DNA from: JAAZIN01 sp964441025
GTDB lineage: Bacteria > Bacillota > Dethiobacteria > DTU022
Assembly (NCBI GenBank): GCA_964441025.1
Contig: CAYTXG010000014.1
Location: 1-53,032, forward strand
DNA length: 53,032 nucleotides
Direction of reading: 5' to 3'
Shown one piece after another: positions 1-6,684 of this stretch. Position 1 is the stretch's first letter. Each line of letters begins with the position of its first letter. Below the pieces are notes generated by a model that worked only from the letters and a program-made list of their open reading frames with translations, did not search any database and was not told where the DNA came from. The translations under genes were made by a program, and so were the position numbers.

Positions 1-1426
1 CAAACTCTTCCTTGACCTTGGGCTCAAGAGGCTTGACTTCATGGTTTTTCAGGATCCAGCGGGCCGCCTCGGTGGCCTCCTCATAAGCTCCCTCTTTGCC
101 GCTCTCCAGCCAGGCTCCGTAAGGTTTCCGATCATAAACGGTGGGACGCCAGATCCGCCCCATATGTTTGCGGGTATGCTTTGCCGCCAGATAATTGCCC
201 CCCGGTCCGATCTCTTTGATCAGATCCACGGCCAGCGTCTCATCGGTAACCTCGATCCCCTCGGCCACCTTGGCAATGGTACTATAGATCTCGGCGTCCA
301 TGATCAGCTCCTGCAGCGAAAAGATCTTGGAACCGTTAAGGGTTCCGGCCCCATTCAATATGGACGTCCTGGTCAGCACAGGCATCAGGCCGGCAAAGCA
401 GTTATCAACTGCTGCCTGCCAGTCCGGCTCCTTGGCGCCGGTGGCAAAAGCGCCCATTGCCAGCGGAATTTGATAGAAATGGCAGATCTCGCTGAATCCC
501 GCCGCCAGCAGGTGATCCTCAGGACCGCCTCCGGTGTAGCCGCCGGTTTGCAGATCAATTGCCGTGGGGGCGGCAGCAAAGTAAACTGGTGTCCCCGGAT
601 TGACCAGCTGCATCAGCACCAGCGGGCTGACGGCATCAACTGTGGCCACAACCAGGTTGCCGGCAAGCGTGGCCGGCGCAGTGGCGCAGGACATGGGCAT
701 AGGCATAAATCCTGTGGGAATGCCCCATTCCGCAGCCACCATGGAGGCCTCCAGGCTGCCCCCGTCCTGCCCCAGCGGGTCGGTGGCGCACTGCATGTAA
801 GAGAACAGCGGACGGCGGCGCAGCGCCTCCTTGCCTCCGGCCACAACAGCGGCCATCTCCAGGGCGAAGTGGGCAATTTTATGGGAAATCACCGTCTCCG
901 GTTGGATATGCATTGTCGTGCCTTCCATACTCGCCTCGATCTCATGCAGCGGCCGGGTTACGGCGGGAACATCCTGGGCGCTCACCGGCGGCCCCCAGAT
1001 ATATGATATTTCCGGTAAAAAATCGGCTACTTTACAGGAATCGGTGATATCCTGCTTTCTTGAGCGGCGCAGCTCTCCTGTCTCGATATCGTAAAAGTCA
1101 ACTGCACAGCCGTCGGTTGAAAGATAAGAGGTGAAACCGTCAATAAAAATGTCATCCTTGGGATCGCGGCCGGCCAGCAGGAACTGGGCCGGCGCCTTCC
1201 GCAGCATCCCCATCACCAGATCGGCGGGCAGCCTGGCCAGCATTGTCTCCCGGTTGACTTCGCAGCCTGCTTCCTCAAGAATATCGAGAGCCCGCTTTGA
1301 GGGAAACCTTACGCCCGCCTCCTCCATAACCTTCAGAGCCGCTTCGTGAATTCTTTGGATATCCCGCTCGCTTAATACCCGGAATTCAAGCCGCGACCGT
1401 ACGGGTTCATACTTTCTCCTGATCAC
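1..1426 (-). CDS. MttB-family (trimethylamine methyltransferase-like) protein, non-pyrrolysine, 3' end outside window
   Basis: The frame is open from a GTG at 1426 to the left edge (475 codons visible), so the C-terminus is missing. The start has GGAGG nine bases upstream. The protein belongs to the MttB superfamily (COG5598), whose members pass a methyl group from a quaternary or tertiary amine to a cobalamin-binding protein. Supporting stretches are the N-terminal FRVLSERDIQRIHEAALKVM region, GGPEDHLLAAGFSEICHFY around 299-318, and NGAGTLNGSKIFSLQELIMD around 358-377. Archaeal MttB reads an in-frame amber codon as pyrrolysine. There is no in-frame TAG here, so it belongs with the non-Pyl members, some of which demethylate glycine betaine, carnitine or proline betaine (family knowledge). 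The substrate cannot be told from sequence. No corrinoid protein gene is visible in the window; it may lie beyond the left edge. A -24/-12 promoter lies just upstream. Confidence 0.88.
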   Translation of the reverse strand, partial: MIRRKYEPVRSRLEFRVLSERDIQRIHEAALKVMEEAGVRFPSKRALDILEEAGCEVNRETMLARLPADLVMGMLRKAPAQFLLAGRDPKDDIFIDGFTSYLSTDGCAVDFYDIETGELRRSRKQDITDSCKVADFLPEISYIWGPPVSAQDVPAVTRPLHEIEASMEGTTMHIQPETVISHKIAHFALEMAAVVAGGKEALRRRPLFSYMQCATDPLGQDGGSLEASMVAAEWGIPTGFMPMPMSCATAPATLAGNLVVATVDAVSPLVLMQLVNPGTPVYFAAAPTAIDLQTGGYTGGGPEDHLLAAGFSEICHFYQIPLAMGAFATGAKEPDWQAAVDNCFAGLMPVLTRTSILNGAGTLNGSKIFSLQELIMDAEIYSTIAKVAEGIEVTDETLAVDLIKEIGPGGNYLAAKHTRKHMGRIWRPTVYDRKPYGAWLESGKEGAYEEATEAARWILKNHEVKPLEPKVKEEF

Positions 1427-1430
1427 TGAA

Positions 1431-1520
1431 TTACGCCTCCTTGTCAATATATTCCTTAACTGCAACATAGCACACTTGATCTATGCTTGCAAAATCCATT
1501 CCAACCGGAAAAGGCGGCAT
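1431..1520 (-). CDS. Possible 29-residue leader or small protein upstream of the MttB-family gene
   Basis: ATG at 1520 has an excellent GGAGGAG at 1533-1527 with a six-base spacer and runs 29 codons to TAA at 1431-1433, ending five bases before the GTG of the methyltransferase gene. The peptide begins MPPFPVGMDF and ends VKEYIDKEA. I recognise no family. It could be a translated leader coupled to the next gene, or a chance frame behind a purine-rich stretch. The -24/-12 promoter at 1488-1503 lies inside it, so transcripts from that promoter would not carry its start. This makes its translation conditional on a further-upstream promoter. Confidence 0.35.
   Translation of the reverse strand: MPPFPVGMDFASIDQVCYVAVKEYIDKEA
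1488..1503 (-). promoter_or_regulatory. Sigma-54 (-24/-12) promoter for the MttB-family gene
   Basis: The minus strand reads TGGAATGGATTTTGCA. GG and GC are separated by exactly ten bases, and the flanks TGG and TTGCA match the consensus TGGCAC-N5-TTGCA. It lies about 62 bp upstream of the GTG start. A sigma-54 activator gene is encoded 2.1 kb away, which makes the call more credible. The transcription start would fall near 1476. Confidence 0.65.
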
Positions 1521-1603
1521 CCATATCTCCTCCCTTTCCGGGGAGCGCCCGATTACCGGCACCACTCTCTGCCCCAGTGACCGCCCATAACAACGCCGGC
1601 ACC

Positions 1604-1637
1604 GCTGCAGCAGGGCTCCGTCCGCCCCTGCTGCAGC
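1604..1637. terminator. Perfect 12-bp inverted repeat 3' of the first lysine aminomutase gene
   Basis: GCTGCAGCAGGG at 1604-1615 is followed by a ten-base loop and its exact complement at 1626-1637. It lies about 75 bp past the stop of the aminomutase gene. No T-run follows on either strand, so it is not a textbook intrinsic terminator. It could be an mRNA 3'-end stabiliser, a Rho-associated structure, or a protein-binding dyad upstream of the methyltransferase promoter. Confidence 0.4.
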
Positions 1638-1712
1638 ACCTTCAGGGGGTAACAGTTCTAGACCGAAATTCTATTCAACAGGACCATTCACAGCGGCAGG
1701 GCAGTCCAAATG

Positions 1713-2948
1713 CTAATCCTTCTCCTCGGGCTCCATGGCCACAACTTTTCCGGCGAGCATCCGGCTAACGCCGTAAGCCTCTTCATTATGCTTGCCGCCG
1801 CAAAGGCTGCATTTTTGCTCGGGATCGATGGAATGTTTAGGCTGCGTATAGGTGTAGATACCGCCCTCAAAGTTGCGCAGCACCACCCGGTCAGGAGACT
1901 GCGAGATCAGATACTGCGGTGAAACAGGGATCTTTCCACCGCCGCCGGGCGCGTCGATACAAAAATAGGGAATAGCCAGGCCTGAGGTATGCCCTCTTAG
2001 ATATTCGATCATTTCCAGGCCCGCCGCCACAGGCGTGCGGAAATGCTCGATCCCCTGCGAAAGATCGCATTGGTATAGATAGTAGGGGCGAACCCTGATC
2101 TGGAGCAGCCCCTGCACCAGTTTTTTCATCACCAGCGGACAGTCGTTTACCCCTTTCAAAAGAACAGTCTGGTTGCCCAGCGGAATACCCGCGTCTGCCA
2201 GCCGGGCGCAGGCAGCCGCAGCGACAGGGGTAATCTCCTTGGGGTTATTGAAATGAGCATTCAAAAATATAGGATTATATTTAGCCAGCATGCGGCAGAG
2301 CTCAGGTGTGATCCGCTGCGGCAGCACTACGGGGGTGCGGGAGCCGAAGCGGATGATCTCCACATGCGGAATCGCCCTCAACTCTTTCAGGATATATTCA
2401 ATTAAGTCATCATCAATAAGCAGCCCGTCGCCTCCGGAAAGGAGTACATCGCGCACCACCGGGGTGCGGCGAACATAATCGATGGCCCGGTCAACCTCTT
2501 CCTTCGATCTGGGCATGTCGGTGACGCCGGCAATTCGGCGCCGCGTGCAGTGGCGGCAGTACATGGAGCACTGATCGGTTACCAGCATGAGCACCCGGTC
2601 GGGATAGCGGTGCGTCAAGCCGGGCACAGGTGAATCGATGTCTTCGTACAGGGGATCCACCATGTCAGAGGCGGCTTTCTGAAGCTCCATGGCGGTAGGC
2701 ACCGCCTGTCTGCGCACGGGGCAGTTGCGATCACGGGGATCGATGAGCGTGGCATAGTAGGGAGTAATGGCCATGCGCAAGGTCTGCAGACACTGCTTTA
2801 CCCCTTTCTCTTCTTCGGGCGTCAGCTCAATCACCTGTTTCAGATCCTCCAGAGTAGTAATCCTATTCGCAACTTGCCAGCGCCAATCGTTCCATTCCGC
2901 TTCGGTAACATTTTTCCAGAGAGCTATTTCCCGGTAATCCCGCATCAT
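1713..2948 (-). CDS. kamA: Lysine 2,3-aminomutase (copy 1), radical SAM/PLP
   Basis: Interconverts L-lysine and L-beta-lysine using S-adenosylmethionine, a [4Fe-4S] cluster and PLP in the cytoplasm. The radical-SAM triad is CSMYCRHC (C127, C131, C134). The PLP lysine is K339 in APGGGGK. Both aspartates that hold the substrate's epsilon-amino group in the clostridial enzyme are kept: D295 in YQCDLS and D332 in CIDAPGG. This argues for lysine rather than glutamate as substrate. The length (411) is normal. At the C-terminal zinc site only two cysteines are seen (C380, C383), with C270 as a possible third ligand. ATG at 2948 has AAGGAG nine bases upstream; a second ATG follows at once. It is 27 bp downstream of a GNAT gene, an ablB-ablA-like pair. 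By eye about nine in ten residues match the second copy at 5276-6508. Confidence 0.95.
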   Translation of the reverse strand: MMRDYREIALWKNVTEAEWNDWRWQVANRITTLEDLKQVIELTPEEEKGVKQCLQTLRMAITPYYATLIDPRDRNCPVRRQAVPTAMELQKAASDMVDPLYEDIDSPVPGLTHRYPDRVLMLVTDQCSMYCRHCTRRRIAGVTDMPRSKEEVDRAIDYVRRTPVVRDVLLSGGDGLLIDDDLIEYILKELRAIPHVEIIRFGSRTPVVLPQRITPELCRMLAKYNPIFLNAHFNNPKEITPVAAAACARLADAGIPLGNQTVLLKGVNDCPLVMKKLVQGLLQIRVRPYYLYQCDLSQGIEHFRTPVAAGLEMIEYLRGHTSGLAIPYFCIDAPGGGGKIPVSPQYLISQSPDRVVLRNFEGGIYTYTQPKHSIDPEQKCSLCGGKHNEEAYGVSRMLAGKVVAMEPEEKD

Positions 2949-2975
2949 CTCATATAACTCCTTTCATTTTTTTTA

Positions 2976-3455
2976 CTAATCAATGGGCAGCTCATAGACC
3001 GCTGAATCAGTATTAAAACCGAATTGTTCGTACAGCCTTCTGGCGGGAATATTATCATTTAACACCAATAGCTCCACCCGTCCCAATCCGCACTGCGCAG
3101 CCGCTTCTTTGATCTGCAGCAACAACCGGTGAGCCACGCCCCTCCGGCGGAATTGCGGCGCCACAATAAGATCCTCGATGTGACCGTACCAATAGTCGTT
3201 CCAGGTCGAATAGTGACCGAGATGCAGACTGATGGTGCCTGCGGGCCGGCCGTCAATCAGCGCCAGAAATACAAGTATCTTTTCAGGATGGTTAACAGCA
3301 TAGTGAAAGGTGTGCCGCAAAATTTCACCTGAAGCCTCTTTCCGGTAAAACTGGAGCAACATCCGCCAGAGATAACAGACCTCTTGTTCATCCGCTGGAA
3401 CCGCCTGCCGGATTTCGAGCACATTCTCTGTAGGTTTCTGCCGGTTATTCATCAT
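2976..3455 (-). CDS. ablB: GNAT acetyltransferase, probable beta-lysine N-acetyltransferase (AblB/YodP-like)
   Basis: A single-domain GNAT enzyme of about 159 residues. The acetyl-CoA-binding motif is visible as VAPQFRRRGVAHRLL (the Q/R-x-x-G-x-G/A type loop), followed by the family's NDNIPARRLYEQFGF C-terminal motif. In methanogens and some bacteria a GNAT gene (ablB) next to lysine 2,3-aminomutase (ablA) makes N-epsilon-acetyl-beta-lysine, a compatible solute. The same pairing here is the main reason for the call; specificity is inferred from context. The frame can be extended to a GTG at 3515, but that codon abuts a GGAGG with no spacer. The tandem ATGs at 3455 and 3452, behind AGGGGGTGG, are preferred. 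A sigma-54 promoter lies about 165 bp upstream. Confidence 0.72.
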   Translation of the reverse strand: MMNNRQKPTENVLEIRQAVPADEQEVCYLWRMLLQFYRKEASGEILRHTFHYAVNHPEKILVFLALIDGRPAGTISLHLGHYSTWNDYWYGHIEDLIVAPQFRRRGVAHRLLLQIKEAAAQCGLGRVELLVLNDNIPARRLYEQFGFNTDSAVYELPID

Positions 3456-3617
3456 CCACCCCCTGGTTTTTTGCCTGCACCCCTCTTTTGGAATCTTCCG
3501 CCTTTTTAAAAACACCCTCCTTCAACCTTGCCCCGCAGCATTCTTTCTGTCTTTTGACAACTTTCCAACCGCAGGTATCGTAAAAATAAGAAGACCTCAA
3601 ACTTATTTATATATGAA

Positions 3618-3633
3618 CGCAAATGTAATGCCA
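3618..3633 (-). promoter_or_regulatory. Sigma-54 (-24/-12) promoter for the acetyltransferase-aminomutase pair
   Basis: The minus strand reads TGGCATTACATTTGCG, matching TGGCA(C)-N5-TTGC with ten bases between GG and GC. It sits just past the stop codon of the PAS/AAA+/Fis activator gene and about 165 bp before the acetyltransferase start. The activator's binding sites would then lie inside the 3' end of its own gene. Of the two -24/-12 elements seen, this is the better match. Confidence 0.72.
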
Positions 3634-3639
3634 GGCAAT

Positions 3640-5127
3640 TTAGGGTATGCCCGCATCGATACCATAGCTCTTCAGCTTGTACTGCAGGGTTTGTCGGGGC
3701 AGCTGCAGCTGGCGCGCCGCCCTGGAAACATTGCCAGCGCACTGCTGCATTGCATTCTTGATAATCTCTTTTTCAAAGAGCCTGACCACTTCGGGGAGCC
3801 CGCCGCCCAAACCTACCTTCCCGGGAGGATTGTTGTACTGTAGACTAAGCTGGGTAATCTGAAAAGGCAGCTGCCCCTCGTCAATAACAGAACCCTCCAC
3901 AAGGTTCATGGCATGCTCAATACTATGCCGCAGCTCACGCACATTACCAGGCCAGTTGTAACCCTTGAAGATCTCCTCCACCCGGGGGGTCACTCCTTTG
4001 ATGTCCCGATCGAAGATATCATTATATTCATTTATGAAGCTTTTAGTTAAAAGCATGATGTCATCCGGGCGCTCGCGCAGGGGCGGTATCCTTAAGGAAA
4101 CCACGTTAAGACGATAATACAGATCAAGGCGAATATGCTGCTTCCGGACGGCTTCCAGGGGATCGACATTTGTCGAGGCGATGACCCGCACATTGACCTC
4201 TCGAAGCCTGTGATCGCCGATCCGCCTGAAGGTACCGTCCTGAAGCACCCGCAGCAGTTTACCCTGCAACTCCACGGGCATGGAGTTGATCTCATCAAAA
4301 AGAATCGTCCCCCCGTCGGCCATTTCAAAAAGCCCCTGGCGATCTTCTGCGCCGGTAAAGCTCCCCCTTACCGTTCCGAAAAGAATACTCTCAAGAAGCG
4401 TGGCCGGTAGGGCGGCACAGTTCTGGGCGATATAGGGTCCCCCACGGTTCGGTCCCGCGTTGTGGATTGCTTGAATGAGAAGCTCCTTGCCGGTGCCTGT
4501 TTCCCCGTAAACAAGGATGGGCGAACTGCTCGACGCCACCTTTTGGCCGGCAACCTTCAGTTCGATCATCCCGGGATCCTGCCCAACAAGGTCATTAAAG
4601 GTGTAGCGCGCGCCTGATGGGTTTTTACGGGAGGAATTTGTTTTTGAAGAGACCACTGTTTTTTTGCCCAGCAAACCGGATTGCAGATCGAGCAGCTTCT
4701 CCGTAAGTTCCTTGATCCGGGTAATATCGCGGGAGATATCACATGCGCCGACAATCCGGTTTCTGTAGAATAAGGGGTACGTGGAATAAGACATGGTCAC
4801 GGCCCGTCCCTTGCGGTTGATCAATGTCTGCTGCTGACTCAGCACCGGTTTCCCCGTCTCGATCACCTTTAACAGGGAGCTCGATTCCAGAGTCAGCGAC
4901 GGGTAGACCTCAAGTATGTGTTTGCCCAGGACCTCCTCCGGATCCATCCCATCCATTTCAGCAGAAACTTTGTTGTAAAACCGGGTGATCCCGTCACAAT
5001 CGATAATGTGTACCGCTTCATCAGTAAGGTTCAGCACAGTTATTAAAACAGCATTCTCTCCGGACAGCTTGGCAATGTCCAAAGTCTGCTTCCCCCTCTT
5101 CAGATAAATTTTTATCCCCCTTTTCAT
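3640..5127 (-). CDS. Sigma-54-dependent transcriptional activator with PAS sensor (RocR-like)
   Basis: A 495-residue enhancer-binding protein. It has an N-terminal PAS domain (about 25-140), an AAA+ sigma-54 interaction domain (about 175-410) and a C-terminal Fis-type helix-turn-helix (about 445-490). Walker A is GETGTGKE at 208-215. The sigma-54 contact loop is GSFTGA at 255-260, with S for the usual first A of GAFTGA. Walker B is ILFDEI at 275-280. There is no response-regulator receiver domain, so it probably senses a small ligand or redox state through PAS. Its neighbours carry two -24/-12 promoters, so it likely controls the beta-lysine and methyltransferase genes. ATG at 5127 lacks a clear ribosome binding site. 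A TTG at 5082, nine bases after AGGGGG, is an alternative that would shorten the protein by 15 residues. Confidence 0.93.
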   Translation of the reverse strand: MKRGIKIYLKRGKQTLDIAKLSGENAVLITVLNLTDEAVHIIDCDGITRFYNKVSAEMDGMDPEEVLGKHILEVYPSLTLESSSLLKVIETGKPVLSQQQTLINRKGRAVTMSYSTYPLFYRNRIVGACDISRDITRIKELTEKLLDLQSGLLGKKTVVSSKTNSSRKNPSGARYTFNDLVGQDPGMIELKVAGQKVASSSSPILVYGETGTGKELLIQAIHNAGPNRGGPYIAQNCAALPATLLESILFGTVRGSFTGAEDRQGLFEMADGGTILFDEINSMPVELQGKLLRVLQDGTFRRIGDHRLREVNVRVIASTNVDPLEAVRKQHIRLDLYYRLNVVSLRIPPLRERPDDIMLLTKSFINEYNDIFDRDIKGVTPRVEEIFKGYNWPGNVRELRHSIEHAMNLVEGSVIDEGQLPFQITQLSLQYNNPPGKVGLGGGLPEVVRLFEKEIIKNAMQQCAGNVSRAARQLQLPRQTLQYKLKSYGIDAGIP

Positions 5128-5218
5128 TTATTCAACAAAAACATCCTTTTCCCTCTCCCATATGCCGAAAATATAGGCAAGCCTGACGAATATTCGGCAA
5201 TATTTAGGGGAAGGGCAG

Positions 5219-5249
5219 AAAATACCCCCGGAGACAGCTTTTCCGGGGG
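5219..5249 (-). terminator. Intrinsic terminator after the second lysine aminomutase gene
   Basis: An 8-bp GC stem pairs 5225-5232 (CCCCCGGA) with 5242-5249 across a nine-base loop. On the minus strand it is followed by TATTTTCT. It lies 27 bp past the stop of the aminomutase gene and before the activator gene, so the activator needs its own promoter. Confidence 0.75.
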
Positions 5250-5275
5250 CTGGTAAACTCGTGAGTAAGCCAAAT

Positions 5276-6508
5276 TTACTCCTTTTCTGTGGGCTCCATG
5301 GCCACAACCTTGCCGGAGAGCATCCGGCTGACTCCATAAGCCTCCTCATTGTGCTTGCCGCCGCAGATGCTGCAGGGTTGTTCGGGATCAATGTAATGCT
5401 TGGGCTGTGTATAGGTGTAAACGCCGCCCTCGAAATTACGCAGCACCACCCTGTCGGGAGACTGGGAGATTAGATACTGCGGCGAAACCGGGATTTTCCC
5501 GCCGCCGCCGGGGGCGTCAATACAGAAAGTGGGAATGGCCAGGCCCGAGGTGTGCCCACGCAGGTATTCGATCATTTCGATGCCGGCAGCAACGGGGGTG
5601 CGGAAATGCTCAATGCCCTGCGAAAGATCGCACTGGTAAACATAGTAAGGGCGCACCCTGATCTTGAGCAGTCCCTGGACCAGTTTTTTCATCACCAGCG
5701 GACAGTCATTAATACCCCTCAGCAGCACCGATTGATTGCCAAGGGGGATGCCCGCATCAGCCAGGCGGGCGCAGGCCGCCGCCGAAACAGGGGTGATCTC
5801 CATGGGGTGATTGAATTGGACGTTTATAAAAATAGGATGGTATTTCGCCAGCATCCGGCAGAGCTCCGGTGTGATCCGTTGCGGCAGCACTACCGGGGTG
5901 CGGGATCCGAAGCGTATGATCTCCACATGGGGGATTGCCCTTAACTGTTTCAGGATGTACTCAACAAAGTCGTCGTCTATGAGCAGACCGTCGCCGCCCG
6001 AGAGAAGCACATCGCGCACCGCCGGGGTGCGGCGGACGTAATCTATGGCCCGGTCAACCTCCTCGCGGGTGCGGGGCATATCGGTGGCGCCGGCAAGACG
6101 GCGCCGCGTGCAGTGGCGGCAGTACATGGAGCACTGATCCGTAACCAGCAGCAGCACACGGTCCGGATAGCGGTGCGTTAGACCGGACACAGGCGAATCA
6201 ACATCTTCATAGAGGGGATCCGTCATATCAGAGGCGGCTTTCTGCAACTCCATGGCCGTGGGCACCGCCTGGCGGCGCACGGGGCAGTTGCGATCCTGGG
6301 GATCCATAAGTGCGGCAAAGTAAGGGGTAATAGCCATGCGCAGCGTCTGCAGGTACTCCTGGATCCCCTTTTCTTCATCAACGGTGAGGTCGATCACCTT
6401 TTTGAGCACTTCCGGGGTGGTGATCCTGTTGGCTACCTGCCAGCGCCAATCGTTCCACTGCTCTGCGGTGACATCTTTCCAGAGAGCTATTTCGCAATAA
6501 TCGCGCAA
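5276..6508 (-). CDS. kamA: Lysine 2,3-aminomutase (copy 2), radical SAM/PLP
   Basis: A second aminomutase of 410 residues with the same working parts as the copy at 1713-2948: CSMYCRHC cluster triad, YQCDLS and CIDAPGG lysine-contact aspartates, GGGGK PLP lysine and a C-terminal CSIC pair. Differences between the copies are scattered and mostly conservative, and third positions differ widely. This is therefore an old duplication kept under selection, not a recent or assembly duplicate. The start is TTG at 6508 with AAGGAG eight bases upstream. It lies downstream of the NhaC-family gene but is separated from it by a hairpin, and an intrinsic terminator follows. No acetyltransferase accompanies it and I found no -24/-12 element upstream. 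It may be expressed differently from copy 1, for example for lysine catabolism rather than solute synthesis. Confidence 0.95.
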   Translation of the reverse strand: MRDYCEIALWKDVTAEQWNDWRWQVANRITTPEVLKKVIDLTVDEEKGIQEYLQTLRMAITPYFAALMDPQDRNCPVRRQAVPTAMELQKAASDMTDPLYEDVDSPVSGLTHRYPDRVLLLVTDQCSMYCRHCTRRRLAGATDMPRTREEVDRAIDYVRRTPAVRDVLLSGGDGLLIDDDFVEYILKQLRAIPHVEIIRFGSRTPVVLPQRITPELCRMLAKYHPIFINVQFNHPMEITPVSAAACARLADAGIPLGNQSVLLRGINDCPLVMKKLVQGLLKIRVRPYYVYQCDLSQGIEHFRTPVAAGIEMIEYLRGHTSGLAIPTFCIDAPGGGGKIPVSPQYLISQSPDRVVLRNFEGGVYTYTQPKHYIDPEQPCSICGGKHNEEAYGVSRMLSGKVVAMEPTEKE

Positions 6509-6636
6509 TTTTATCTCTCCTTTCTTAAGTTTTCACCGCCCTACTGCGGCGCAGTGTCAACCGGCTTATTTTCTGTAAACAAGTTTTAAAACCGCCCCTT
6601 AGCAAGAACCCCCTCCTTCCCGACTGCATGCCTGAA

Positions 6637-6665
6637 AGGGAACGCCGGCTTCGCAGCCGGCGTTC
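6637..6665 (-). terminator. Hairpin terminator after the NhaC-family gene
   Basis: A perfect 10-bp stem (GAACGCCGGC at 6640-6649 with its complement at 6656-6665) has a six-base loop and lies about 20 bp past the transporter stop. Only a weak pyrimidine run (CCCTTTC) follows on the minus strand, so termination may be partial, with read-through into the aminomutase gene. Confidence 0.6.
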
Positions 6666-6684
6666 ATTACAGATCTAACTGGTT

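Noticed and set aside
41..1006. A 321-codon plus-strand open frame at the left end
   Set aside because: It is the opposite-strand shadow of the MttB-family gene. The minus-strand frame is open from 1426 to the edge and gives a recognisable protein; the plus-strand peptide has none.
1..1426. Pyrrolysine (amber) codon in the MttB-family gene
   Set aside because: No in-frame TAG was found in the 475 visible codons.
3453..3515. GTG at 3515 as start of the acetyltransferase
   Set aside because: GGAGG directly abuts it, leaving no spacer; tandem ATGs with a usable site lie 60 bp downstream at the normal family N-terminus.
1713..6508. Tandem aminomutase genes as an assembly duplication
   Set aside because: Third-codon positions differ throughout and the flanking genes differ, so both copies are real.
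6509..6684. Sigma-54 promoter upstream of the second aminomutase gene
   Set aside because: GGGGGTTCTTGCT lacks the exact GG-N10-GC spacing.
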